A stretch of 64,000 bases of DNA from Gymnopus androsaceus JB14 (Eukaryota; Basidiomycota; Agaricomycetes; Agaricales; Omphalotaceae), in the NCBI GenBank assembly GCA_009733575.1, contig ML769392.1, positions 124,001 to 188,000 of the forward strand, in the 5' to 3' direction. The notes under the pieces are model-generated. The model had not been told where the DNA came from and ran no database searches. It saw only the letters and a program-made list of their open reading frames with translations. Both the position numbers and the translations under genes were made by a program. How positions within the stretch are numbered: position 1 is the stretch's first letter; each line of letters starts with the position of its first letter. Shown here in pieces: positions 21,658-33,640 of this stretch.

Positions 21658-23532
21658 TCAAACAACGATAGTTTCATCCGATCTGATGGATGGACCATCC
21701 GATGGCGACCGCTGATGGCTTTGGCCCATCGGATTAAAAGGTGGCGCAACAGAGCTTCGTTTGGGATCTTCGGAAACCTGCGCTTCCAAGGATGTTCGAA
21801 CAAGAATTTTTGACTGAGACTGGCTAGAATCCTGGGCCTGAGCTGCATCTAGCATCCCAACTGCATTCAAGTCAGCTATGGTACCACTGGAGATCGTGTT
21901 AAAAGCAAAATTCAAGGTAGACAGTCGATTACGCCGCCGCTTAGAAGGAGGTGATCCTAGATGCCCAGCCTGCCCCGGAGCTGCTTTGAAATCCGTCCGG
22001 AGAGAGGTTGACACTTCTTGTGTATCCCAACTACTGCTTTCGCGTTGGACAAGAAGAATAATTGAAGTTGGGTAGAGACCCTATATCATTAGAGAGTCAT
22101 AAGATTAATATACACAACATATCTTCGAAAAATACTCACCACAATCTGGTACCGAATGGAGTTGAACAGGTCTGTCATGAAGTAGGCCGGGGACTCGATG
22201 CCCAACACGAATGGAAAGTAGGTGAAGCTGCAAGCCGCCTACGGGGGAAAAGGGAAGGTATATCGTTAGCTTGAGAAGAAGCGAAGGAGCTCATATCCAA
22301 GGATCCACTCACCCAAAAGAATATATACACAAGCCCCGACTCCAAGAATAGCAACATGATTTTCTGAGCCGGCGACCAATGCTGCTTCGACGTGCCCGAA
22401 GATGAAAGAGAGCTAGGCCTTACCATGAAAGCGTGCCGGTGGTTCCAAGCCTTGAGAGCGATGAAGAATGTGGCAACTACATTTGTGCCGAAAGAAAGGA
22501 AGAAAATTCCACGTTGGGTAACGTTGCAGCTAAGTAACTTATCAGTTAACCATTTCGTCGGATTGGTGCATGAAAACGTTTAGATGCACCTCTTTGGCTG
22601 GGTACCAGCGATGTACCACCAGTCTGCTTGCCCTTCGCAGCCAATACAATATAAGATCGTTGCTGGAAGTGTGGTTAGTATAAAACTAGTAATTCTACTA
22701 TCTATATCCTCACCAAAATCGCCCAGTAACGCAATGGACATAGGAATCACAACATTCCACTCGTACGCCCATAGCGCGGTAGCTCGCCATACTACGATGG
22801 CATCTCCGAGTAGGAACTACAAATGATAAGTTATTATACATGGCTGAAACAGTATGATCATGACTTGACTGACCTCTAGCGAGAATAACACTGCTTGCAC
22901 CAGTGTACGATCGTTTGCACCACGGAATCCGTACCAAGCTGTAGGAGGCTGGTAAGATCCTTGAGTTTCAAGCTTTATTCCATGAAGCTGAAAAGAAGAA
23001 GAACAATAATGTCATCGCCCAGTCATACTTGGAAAAGCATCAAACGTACTACTCCCATTGCGCTAACAACCTCCAAAACCAAGCAGATGGTCGATAGTAG
23101 AAACATAATGATCGTTGTAATGAGAAGGAGAAACCATGGCTTAGTACGTCGTCGTCGATTTCTGTAGAATTCCAAGAATATCGATTATGGGTTAGCATGG
23201 AGGAAGAGAGAGTCAAAGTCCACAAGTACGAGGCGTAATCAATGAACGAATTCAGGAGGTCGAGGATAGAAGGGGCGCAGGAAATACTCACATCAAAGTT
23301 AATACTGTGGGTACAAAGATCGAAGCATATATACCTGCAGTAAGTTAGAACCTGTTAGACCTCCAAAGAAATCCGTCGCTTTAAGCTCACCATAAAGTAA
23401 GGTCTGACAAACCATGGCCGTGACAGCCGGTTCTGCCTCTTGAGCCAAGGTCGCGAGGTTTTGGTCGACGATGATTGTACTCGCTGGGACGATAGCGGCG
23501 AGGACCGGGGAAGGGGGATGTGGCGGTGGCAT
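21658..23532 (-). CDS. Seven-helix membrane protein, basidiomycete expanded family
   Basis: Nine exons: 23532-23391, 23334-23292, 23161-23050, 22987-22874, 22816-22714, 22662-22590, 22529-22313, 22238-22140 and 22080-21658. All phases agree and give 441 residues. Seven hydrophobic segments are visible, starting with YGIYASIFVPTVLTLI, PWFLLLITTIIMFLLST and LLGDAIVVWRATALW, and later GIFFLSFGTNVVATFFI and IMLLFLESGLVYIFFW. The last loop precedes GLYPTSIIILLVQ. A Ser-rich cytosolic tail of about 125 residues follows. The layout and the WRATALW and GLYPTSIIILL signatures match a large family of GPCR-like proteins of unknown ligand common in Agaricomycetes. G-protein coupling is not shown. Confidence 0.85.
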
Positions 23533-24741
23533 GGCTCGAGCTCCGTAGTCGGTGCTGAACGGCGAAATCTCTACCTATTAGTTAGTCTTGAACGCTCGAG
23601 CCTTCGACTTGGTTTGGTTGATAAGCGAAAGATACTATACTTATCCGAGTACCTCTGTCTCAAGAAAGAGGGAGGGAGGAAGGGGTACTCGTTAGAAAGA
23701 CGACCTGTTTTCGATTTAAATAAATCTCCTTTGACCTTGACGATTCATGTGAGAGGCTCCAGGCATATAATCACAAGAACCAATAACATCCATCGATAAA
23801 AGCTGCAGCACCATATGGGAAGATGTGGTGAATCTGAGGCTAGCTTTGTTAGGTCCGAGTCCGAGAGCAGCCAATGTGTTGTGGACCTGTCTGATCCGTG
23901 CATGTTCTCCGAAACATCTTCCGATGAAACTGAACGTTATTTATGTGCCTTTCGGTTAATCTGCGGTTTCGGGAATTGTTGCTTGGTATACAGAGCCATT
24001 GAGGGAGATTTCGAAAATTATCGAAGGAGAGGCATTTATCTCGAGCCCTACTCTCATAACGACGAGGCCTTGGGAGCAAAATCATCGTCATCTTAAGAGA
24101 GGTACTGGTTGTGGGTACAGATGCCAGAAGAAACTTACCAAAAAAAGTAAGGAAGACGTTAATTTATCATAGTCTGTAGGTGCACAAGTGATATCGGTCC
24201 ATCTGCTCCTTGGAGAGGTGGCATTCGACGAACATGTGTACTCGGAGTCAGTAGTCTTTGTGAATCTGGACAGTAGAGATGATTAGGCCATTGAACACGG
24301 AAGTCGACATCGGAGGTTCATTAAAACAACCTTGGATTTCAACTAAGCTCGAGAGCTCCAGTCGAAGTAGCTTGGGTTTTGCCTAAATATCGGAGGTGAG
24401 ACCATTATTGGAATAAGAAGAATACTATATCACGGTTCGAGACAGCCAATGAATCCAAATCCTGTGTGTTCGGAGCTACTATAAGCCACGCTTGGACCAT
24501 GGAGATACTATTTTCTTGACGCTAGATGAGCTTCTAAATATCCTACAGAATCCAGAAATGCGCCTTATTGGGTTAGCTGTATAACGAGCGATAATGAATA
24601 GAGTTCTTGCGAGATGGAAGTCTGGGATGACGCTTAATTCAGCGTAAAATACTCTAGCGTACTTACTTCTGATAGTCCTTCAACTTTGTGAGCTGCGACT
24701 AATCATTATAACCTACACAACATATAAACCTCGATTCATGT
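23533..24741. other. Intergenic, no supported gene
   Basis: Upstream flank of the seven-helix gene and downstream flank of the ligase gene. Frames at 23815-24096 (plus) and 23849-24091 (minus) overlap and lack splice or domain support. Nothing else seen. Confidence 0.4.
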
Positions 24742-27700
24742 TTACCAGAACCCGTCATCATCATCTCCACCCTTCTTTTTCTTACCACCTCCCGCCGCTA
24801 ATGCTTGTCGTTCATACATTTCTGCAATCTGCTTTCGAGCTCAGCACTCGATGCACACTATCCAGAAGCCTAAAACTCACCTGCTCTGGTCCAGTTGCAT
24901 CATCTGCGTTTTTATCGTCACGAATACGTATGAAGCGGGGAAACCTCAGTGAGATTCCTCTTTCGTCAATCTGTTGGGCATACATAGTTAGCCTAGCCCT
25001 GATATACCCAACCAAACGAACATCAACTCACCAATCCGTTGGCAGCCATGTAGATTGGACTCAAACTTAGATCCGCAGTCAACACCTCCCAAACTACCTG
25101 AGGCTCAAACCAAACATCAGGTTTCGCTCCTCCCACCTTCACATCACCTCGAACACTAGCGCGTTCAAGAGGCTTGAGGACCTCGTAGTGCGACTGCAAA
25201 ACCTCCTCCGAGAACCCGGTACCAATCTTGCAAATGGTTTGATACTCTTCTGCACTATCGTCGTAGCAGGCTAAAAGGAATGCACCATAGACATTGGTAC
25301 GTTTGCCTTTGCCGTAGTATCCGCCGACGACGACAAGGTCGAGAGAGTCACCCACGCCGGCTAGATAATCTTTCTTGAGCTAACCAAAATTTCATAAGTA
25401 ATCACAACCTTGGGAACATTGGACAATACGGTACCTTCAGCCAGTTAACACTGCGCCGGCTAGGTTCATAGAAACTCGCATCGGTTTCCAACATCTTGAC
25501 CATAAGACCTTCACATCCATCTTTAACACTTTCTTCAAGAAAAGCCTGGATCTCATCAACAGTCTCGCCATCGGACGATTTGGCGAAATCAAACTCTCCG
25601 GGAACTACAGTGAAGTGATCAAGAAGCAACTTGCGACGTTCGTGAAGGGTTTTATGAAGTAGGGGCTGCATGTATGCACCGTTAACAAGATTGCGGCGGT
25701 TTCGTAAACAGAAAGAACTTGAACTTGCCTCTCCGTTCAGATATAAAAGATCAAATGCGAACAAGCACACTCTGATTTGAATATCCTCGACCTTGACATC
25801 CTTTCGCTTTCGCTTGCTGAGCTCTTGGAAGGGCATCAGCTTGCTTGTTGATCGGTCGAATGCTACCGCTTCTGCGTCGAGTACAAACGATTTGGTGGAA
25901 TCCTTGATGCACTATAGACAAAGAATTAGATCTACCGCACGTACACAGAAAATAGATTGCTTACTTTTGGCAGCTGCTCGACTAGATCCGGATACTTTTT
26001 GCTCATATCCTCCGAGTTTCGACTGAAAACGGCAACTGGTTCCATCAGGCAGCTTGTGGACCTACGAAAAACGATGAGAAACAATATATTGACGGAATAG
26101 GCTGAACCTCACTTGAGCACGTTCACCGTCGTATTTGTATTCACAAGTGAAGCGCTTGCCCTCAAACCTATCAAGTACCTCGCCAATAGCCTTGGTCGGT
26201 TTCGCCAACATGGGTTTCAGTGGAACTCCTGGCGTAAGTTTGCAGTGCTCGCGAAGATCGTTGATACCATATTCAAGCAACGCCGGGATGACCTTTTCGT
26301 AACTAGGTAGTTCACTATCCTACAGTGAGAATGCAAGTCAAGAGCAGCATTTAGTATCAACATACCTGTACACAGCTTTCATGTTATTGGCGCCTTCCTC
26401 CAGCTTTGCCCCGAGCTTCTCAGTGCTCCATTTCTTACCGGCTAAAAGGATGTTCATTCTCGAGGAATAAGCGCCAACTAAATACGCACCTTTCTCATGT
26501 TCAGCGAGCACTGCTGCATGGGCTAGGGCCACAAGCACGGAACGTTCGGCGTTTCCAATACGCAGTTTGCCTTCCAAACTACGAATTAGATACTTTGCTT
26601 CAAAGTTCTGGCAAGCGGCCAAGAGCTTGGTGATAATTGAAACCTTTTTGGCTTGCGACTGACCACGAGCATTTGTCAGTAAGAACGAACGCCAACCCGC
26701 AACCACTTACAGAGTGACCAGAGCTCAAGGCAATGTCTAGTAAATTGGAGAAAACGAACGCTACTGTGAGCGGTTTCGGTTTGAACAATGTTTTCTGGCT
26801 GTTCTTCGAGTTCTATGTAGCGATTGGTGAGTGTCTATCGAGGCGTAAGTGACAATCAACCTCACCATTGCAACCAATCCCAAATCTCCCTCCTTCTTCA
26901 GATCTGCCTTGATCGTTGCAAGACTTCGACCGGTAGATTCGGAAATGGCTTTGATGAGCAAGCTCTCTCCAATCCCAAGTTCTATCCCTATATAGTCTGG
27001 GCTCAACTGGAAAGATAGTTTCAGTTGGAACTTGAATGCCAGAAACATGACCACGAACGCGATTTATACATAGATACACGGCCTGAAGGAGTGCTTTAGA
27101 ATCCTTTTTGGAGCTTCGTTGGATGACAAGGAGCAAAAAGGACGTCAATAGTGCGGTCTTTTCCAGTCGTTTGGTTGTTGCTTCGATTAAAGAGAAAGTC
27201 TTGGTGAGAGCGGCATAGGGAACTCTGCAAAGGTTGTGAGGAAGTAGTGCAGACATATTAACTGAAAGCGCGTACGGTTCATCGACTTTCCAGCCACCTT
27301 TGATATCCACGTCTTTGACCTTTGACAGAGCAGCCATCGCACTATGAACGCAAGTCAAAGGCGCTCGACGACCCGAGACAAAAACCGTTACCTCTTGGAC
27401 GCAGCAGCCGCTCCTTTCTTCTCAAGTCCATCGTCATCTTCGTCCAGATCAATCTCATCTTCACCTTCACCTTCACCTTCGTCCGCGCTGCTAGCTCCAG
27501 TCTCTGCTGGTTCAACGATCTGCTTCAGGGGTTGTTCTTTTGCCTTTCCTTTGCCTTTGGTAGAGGAGACGCGTCGTGAGGAGGAGGATTCGGGCTTTGA
27601 AGAGGAAGCTTTAGGTTCTGTATATGAGTTGAGTGAGAGACTATAGTGGCGAGTATCGAATTTAAGCACCTGATGAATCAACGACACTTTCGTCGTCAGA

Positions 27701-28092
27701 GTCGACTATTCTTCGTTTCTTCAATCTGGGTGATCGTACTGTAAGGAGCAAGATGAGGAACTGAACGCGCGCGCCGCATCTAAAGACGCGTACCTGCTTC
27801 GTCGACGTGTTTACGCTTCGAGCTTTCAGCTTCAATATCCGAAGTTTCGCTCCTACGCGTACTGGTTTCTTCCTGGTCGACTTTCATGGGTGTATCGTCA
27901 GCAACTTGCTCTTCTTTCTTCACCGACGCGTCCTTTTTGGCTGGCTTCTTTTTCCACAATTCGTGTAAACTAGATTGCTGAGGAGGTGCTGGTTTCATTG
28001 ATTTAGGCATTTCAATAAACTTTCCTGGAGGCGGATGAGGTTTGGTTTAGGGACAGTGGAAGAAACTAACCAAGAGTTTGCTGTCTTCCCAT
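24742..28092 (-). CDS. CDC9: ATP-dependent DNA ligase I
   Basis: Replicative ligase that seals Okazaki fragments and excision-repair nicks. Seventeen exons can be traced from a 22-nt first exon (28092-28071, MGRQQTLG) to 24828-24742, giving about 834 residues. The N-terminus carries a PCNA-box-like QQTLGKFI and then an acidic, Ser-rich disordered region. The DNA-binding domain follows ([26 protein letters not shown]). The nucleotidyltransferase core has motif [41 protein letters not shown] and NWLKLKKDY. The OB-fold has [11 protein letters not shown]. The exon boundary at 25728-25666 is a GC-AG intron. In exon 26061-25965 one extra base near 26037-26043 breaks the frame between VHKLPDGT and VFSRNSEDM. 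Upstream and downstream residues are otherwise fully conserved, so the gene is probably functional. Confidence 0.93.
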
Positions 28093-28743
28093 TATTGCGA
28101 CACGGAACAGTATAACACGAGTGAAAAACATGTGACTTTGCCGAAAACTGCCTGAGGTTATTAGTATGATTCTGAAAGACAGTGTGGAACGGTGAATGGC
28201 TACGTTTTGAGCTAATTACATCGCGCTACGATCTAAACTACATCTCTCTTTGAGACTGCAAGCAATCTGCAACGCCGAAAATATTAAATCACTCTACGCG
28301 GGATTTGAGGCCGAGGGATGACGCCGAGCTCTACATATTCCAAAATTATCGCGAAACTGTTACAGTAAATAAATTCCAAGAGCACCATCGTGATCTGGGA
28401 CGGAGGGTCAGTATGGGGGCTGGCAGTGAGCTCGTTGATTTTACGCGGGAGTTACTATAGAGTAAGCGCCAAGAGTCACGTGTGTCAAGCGCCACCTGCC
28501 CATTTCTTTCCCACCTATTTCGTTTTTCTCTTTACCCTCAAGTCTTGCCCAAGTCCCGAATTCAGGTGAGCTTTTTTGCTAGAGGTGTGCGAGGGAGAGC
28601 TGGGTTGGAGATGGATGAGGATGGGCTTTGTACAGCGTAGAATTGATACTTTTGGACCTGGTTACGCATCTCACGCCTTCGCGTTTTCGTCTCAAGTTTA
28701 GTTGAACTGATACTGACGAACATCTCCTTTCTTCAGCCTCAAG
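28093..28743. other. Divergent promoter region between ligase and RPS11
   Basis: Bidirectional intergenic region of about 650 bp. A pyrimidine-rich stretch (TTTCTTTCCCACC...TTTTTCTCTTTACCC, about 28503-28545) precedes the ribosomal protein gene, as is common in fungal RP promoters. No ORF or RNA gene identified. Confidence 0.5.
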
Positions 28744-29491
28744 ATGGAGCAGGTAGGACTCTTTAGCGAATCTGAAAAGAAAGATACGTTGGCTCACAAT
28801 CTGTGAATAGATCGAAAAAGCTTTCCAAAAGCAGCCTCTTTTCCATAACGCCAAAGCCAAGGGTCTGTGGTTAATATTCGTGCTATGAAGGCATCCCAAA
28901 TCTGATCTGTTCGGATTTTGAATTCTAGGCGGAAAGAAGGTCTCAACCAGAGAAAGGCGATGGTACAAGGATGTTGGTCTCGGATTCAAGACTCCTGCAG
29001 AGGCAATTAGCGGTACTTATATCGGTGCGTGCTCTATTATTATTGTTATTCTCATAAAGCAACGAAACTGATTGCTTGCTAGATAAAAAGTGCCCCTTCA
29101 CTGGTGAAATTTCCATCCGTGGCCGTATCCTTACCGGCAAGGTTATGTCGACAAAAATGACCCGCACAATCATTATCCGAAGAGATTACCTCCATTACAT
29201 CCCCAAATACAGTGCGTAACTATTACTGAAGGTATCACTCTCATCTCTTAATTTTTTGCATAGACCGTTACGAAAAGCGACACAAAAACTTGGCGGCTCA
29301 CGTTTCGCCCGCTTTCCGTGTTGAGGTTGGTGATATTGTGACAGTCGGTGCGCTTGGATCTTTTCTATTCTATAAGCGCGACTCTTATCTGTCTAATAGG
29401 TCAATGCCGGCCACTATCCAAGACTGTACGTTTCAATGTTCTGCGGGTGTCCAAGAACAAGGCTGCTGCAAGGGCTTTTGGAAAGTTCTAG
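28744..29491 (+). CDS. RPS11: 40S ribosomal protein S11 (uS17)
   Basis: Six exons: 28744-28752, 28811-28862, 28929-29024, 29083-29211, 29264-29347 and 29400-29491. All phases agree and give 153 residues, the usual length. The first exon is only nine bases (MEQ). Recognisable blocks are [71 protein letters not shown] and [21 protein letters not shown]. uS17 binds 18S rRNA in the body of the small subunit. High intron density in a ribosomal protein gene is typical of basidiomycetes. Confidence 0.96.
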
Positions 29492-29752
29492 AGCGGGTTT
29501 CTTGTATCTTCATACTTATGTTCTATGCGCACCAATAAAACTGCATGATTATGAGGCTATTTCTGCTTTTGAGTGAACTTTTGGACTTCAAATTTTCGAG
29601 GGGTCACTGTGCCGGGGCCCTTCCGATCATACATAAACAAATAAAGATGACATGCTCCCAGACTTGGCTCAACCGCCTGAGAAGAACACTGATTGTAACC
29701 TCTTTCGTTCCTTCCTTCTTTTTTCTTCTCGCCATTCATTCTCTCGATTTAA

Positions 29753-31424
29753 GTCTTTCATCGCAAGGTCCAGTTATTCACGCTGGCGCCTACACTTCTT
29801 TCCGTATTCACATCGCGGCGGTCGAAAGGGCGACCTTCGTCACCTCAGTCTGCCGCCCCACAGTCCCAAAGCACCCCCGGTAAGAAGCCAAAGAAGGGCT
29901 CAAAGGAGAAGGAAGAAGAGGTTTCTACAGATAATGTCTCGCTCGATACATCTCCAGACGACTCATCAGAAAGTACTTTGCACTACTTTGTCGTCCAAAT
30001 CCAGTGCTAATGCTGTCTTAGCGTCTGATCCCAAGCCTTCCTCTAATGGAAGCTCTGCAATAAGCGTCCCAGAGCCAAGTCGACGTTCAGGACAGCCATC
30101 CAATGGTGTACACGGTTCACCTTTTCCGAACCCCTCTTCAAGTGAACCACCTTCTACTTCTCCTCCTCCTCAGCCTTCTCCAAAGCCCTTACCAGCACCG
30201 ATTGACATTCCCGCAGCACAGACCATTCTCTCCAACGCTAACGCCTCTGCATTCAGCCCAGGATCTGCCGCAAGCACCGGTGCTATGACCGACAGCGCCA
30301 ATGGTGTTGCCAAACTACGAGCGTTGGACGTCGACGACATGATTCAACGTCTTTTGGACGTGGGTTATACAGGAAAAGTCAGTAAATCTCTGTGTCTCAA
30401 AAACACTGAGATTACGTCGATATGTCTCGCCGCTCGAGACGTCTTTCTCAGCCAGCCAACTTTGGTCGAATTGGCACCACCCGTAAAGATCGTTGGCGAC
30501 GTACATGGCCAGTACTCTGATCTTATTCGACTATTCGAGATGTGCGGCTTCCCTCCTGCTGCCAATTACCTCTTTCTTGGCGATTATGTCGACCGCGGGA
30601 AACAAAGTCTCGAAACCATTCTACTTCTTCTTTGTTACAAGATCAAGTATCCAGAGAATTTCTTTCTCCTCCGTGGTAATCACGAATGTGCCAATGTCAC
30701 CAGAGGTGCGAGGCCTTTGCTATTCTCGATTTACCGCACGCACTAACTTGAATTTTTACAGTGTATGGTTTCTACGACGAGTGCAAGCGACGATGCAATA
30801 TCAAGACATGGAAGACGTTTATCGATGTTTTCAACTGTCTCCCCATCGCTGCCATAGTCGCGTCGAAAATATTCTGTGTGCACGGTGGACTCTCTCCCTC
30901 CTTGCATTCGATGGATGACATCAAGCGAATACAGCGACCCACAGATGTTCCTGATTACGGCCTCCTGAACGACCTCCTCTGGTCCGACCCCTCAGATACA
31001 GCTTTGGATTGGGAGGATAACGAGCGCGGCGTCAGTTACTGCTTTGGGAAAGGAATCATTAATGAATTCCTTGTTCGATATGATATGGATCTCATATGTC
31101 GGGCACATATGGTTGTCGAGGATGGATACGAATTTTGGAATGACAGGACACTGGTTACGGTATTCAGTGCACCAAATTATTGTGGAGGTGAGGCATTATT
31201 CTACCATCGATATCTCCCATCTCTCATTACCCCCTCTCTTTTTAGAATTCGACAATTACGGAGCATGCATGAGGTGTGTGAATGTGTTCAACACGATTAA
31301 ACTTGCACTAACGCCGTTTATCCATAGTGTCTCCGAAGACCTGCTATGTGCGTTTGAGTTGCTCAAACCTCTGGATGGCGCCGCTTTGCGGAAAGAAATG
31401 ACCAAAGCGAAACGGAAAAGGTAG
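29753..31424 (+). CDS. PPZ1: Serine/threonine protein phosphatase, PPZ type (N-terminus unresolved)
   Basis: The catalytic domain is complete and of PP1/PPZ type: [67 protein letters not shown] and SAPNYCGEFDN. CLKNTEI and [14 protein letters not shown] favour PPZ over PP1. Supported exons are about 29753-29972, 30022-30705, 30762-31187, 31246-31273 and 31328-31424. The intron 29973-30021 has a textbook CTAAT branch site and TTAG end, and it links a Ser/Pro/Lys-rich segment ([14 protein letters not shown]) to [11 protein letters not shown] different frame is also open from an ATG at 29652 straight through this intron, so the N-terminus is ambiguous. PPZ phosphatases usually start Met-Gly (myristoylated) and regulate ion homeostasis; no Met-Gly exon was found. 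Confidence 0.88.
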
Positions 31425-31871
31425 TTGTCCCCGTGTCCGCGATGATCTTTCCTAATTAATCATCGTTGTTCGTAGTACAATGTGAACAACGCTGCCTTAA
31501 CGGCCTCCACACTATGGAAAACGCACGGAGATATACGAGTATAGTACCGAGTAGTTTTTATTCTTCTTTTCGACTTACGACTCTGAGGCTAGCGATCTCT
31601 TTCACGAAAAATGCGGCGGGGACTTTTTTTTCTTTTCTTTTTTTTCATCGAGTTATGGTCACAGTTATGATGCGGTTCCAATTCCTGCGTTCATTGATCA
31701 CTTACTTTCATTTGTATTCATATGGTTTTTCGCTTCTCGTCCCCCGTGCATCTCTCAAATTCACGCTTCCAGTACTCTTTCCTTTTTCTTTTTATGTGTC
31801 GCTATCTATTGACTTCAAGTTGCTCTCTATCGTTTGTGTGTGCTATAATTATACAAAACTTTTGGGATAAA
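31425..31871. other. Intergenic between convergent genes
   Basis: Holds the 3' flank of the phosphatase gene and the T-rich flank (TTTTTTTTCTTTTCTTTTTTTTC, about 31626-31648) of the transporter gene. No ORF supported. Confidence 0.5.
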
Positions 31872-33276
31872 TTACAATAAAGCATTCGATTCTTGAAGTA
31901 TGGGAGATGCATCTACTGAATCATGTTTGTCGGACAATGCGAGCATCACAAATGCCCCCACAATGACCATAGATCCTATCGCACTCCAGAAAGTGATTAC
32001 GGCTCCCAACATTAAATCAATCAGGAATACGAAGACTGTCGTCAATAAACCTGTAACGGAGGTCACAATCGCACCCCATGAAGCCAGAAGCATCTGTAAA
32101 AATTATCAGCTTCAATTTCGCACTCAAGAAGGGTACAATTTTTACCATGGTACCAGTCATAAAGGCCGCACCAGACATTGCTGCACCAAGGATCGTAAAT
32201 GTAGTTGCCAGATCATTCGGTAAGGAAAATTCCTCCAGACCGAAATGTTGTAGTAGAGGAAAAGCGACCCAAAGAAGCGTCATCGTGCATAAACCGATCA
32301 TAGACGTCCAAAAGCTCGATTCTAGTCCGTACGGAGGAGGATATATAGCATCTTTGTACTCTTCCATAAGAGGCGTCGATTCAGAAGAAGCTAAAGGTGG
32401 CATATGTGGGAGCTCCGTAAATGCATCGTAGAATAGCTGGTATCCTGCATACGAGACGGATGCAAAGAGTGCGAGAATGTTACCGACTGAACGAGAGGGA
32501 AGTCGAGTGAATGAACCATCGACGCCGCCTCCATACACAACTAAAACTACGCCCAGAGTGGCTAGGACAACTGCAACAAACTTTCTATGTTGGATGTCGA
32601 CGCCCAAGAAGAGTCACCGATATGAGATAGGCAAAGAAAGCATTAGCGTTCCATATAACTACAGGCCGGTCGCGTGAGCAAACCAAATGTGGCGAGTGTG
32701 GCGCATGGAAAACACTTACCTGTAACGTCACTAGGCACTAGGAGATAATCGTCTTGCATAAGGAATACGGCAGAATAAATGCTACTCACGGCGATAATGA
32801 TATCCCAACGAACCATAGCAGTGTCGGAACAGTGAATCCAATGGTCAAGATGAGAGCGATCAGGATAAATCTGACCAAAGGGAACGGTATCCGTTGTGAG
32901 GGTGGTCCCGAGCGCAATTGGTGAACGATTGATATCCTCAACCCCTTGCACAATCCAGATACTGACGCTTTCGTGGACAGCGTGAGGTATGTCAAGTGAC
33001 AAAATAGTGAAATGCTGAAAACCGACTGTGTAACATAGCTTGAAAGGATATTTAAGAACGAGCGGGGAAACTTCGATTTCAGCAGGCTCACAACACAAAG
33101 AAAGGTCGATTGTATTCCATGACCGTCAGGACATGCTAAGAAAGTATGAAATTAAAGATCAAAACAGTTAAAGAGAAGGTCCTTACATGTGTCAATTGCG
33201 TTTGAGAAACGAAACCTCCCAACGCTAGAATCAAGGCCACAAAGGGCTTGCGCTTGTTATCAGCCTGAGAGATCAT
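31872..33276 (-). CDS. EamA/SLC35F5-like transporter, copy 1
   Basis: Multi-pass transporter of the drug/metabolite superfamily, related to yeast YML018C/THI74 and human SLC35F5. Exons: 33276-33187, 33135-33092, 33014-32790, an 11-nt exon 32730-32720, 32658-32146 and 32093-31872. Landmarks are ALILALGGFVSQ, YNRPFFVLFISLFCHLTYL, IWNANAFFAYLISV, KFVAVVLATLGVVLVVYGG and SYAGYQLFYDAF, then AIYPPPYGLESSFW and LTTVFVFLIDLMLGAVITFWS. Exons 1 and 2 have lengths near those of the neighbouring paralogue (90/93 and 44/44 nt). One extra G in the run at 32603-32605 breaks the frame between SVTLLG and VDIQHRK. Substrate is unknown; the family is usually on vacuolar or other endomembranes. Confidence 0.85.
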
Positions 33277-33640
33277 GGTAGAGCTTTGAGAAACGGTCGT
33301 TAGCGATTAAAAGCGAGGCATTCCAGGATGTATGATGGGCAATTCATGGTGGCCAGTAGACAAGCCAACGTGCGCACATTTCGCGTAACCGGCGTCCGGG
33401 ACGATGCGACCGCGGCGATTCGGTGAGAGCTTGTCTAGCAGAACAACGCAAGAGAAGCAGCTGCAGCAAATGTAGCACTCTCAGGTTACAAGCTCTATGC
33501 AGACTTAAGCTAAATCAAAAGGCCACTAGCGTTTCTACCTTGTACCATCTATCTATCTACATATTGACTGGGGAAATACTTGAATACATTAGCCATACAT
33601 TATTTGGAGGATAAGAATACTGTATAAAACCGAACAGGTC
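33277..33640. other. Spacer between tandem transporter genes
   Basis: About 360 bp between the start of copy 1 and the stop of copy 2, both on the minus strand. It must include the promoter of copy 1. No distinct element seen. Confidence 0.4.

Noticed and set aside
30103..30288. Small Leu-rich plus-strand frame
   Set aside because: Out-of-frame shadow of the Pro/Ser-rich region of the PPZ gene.
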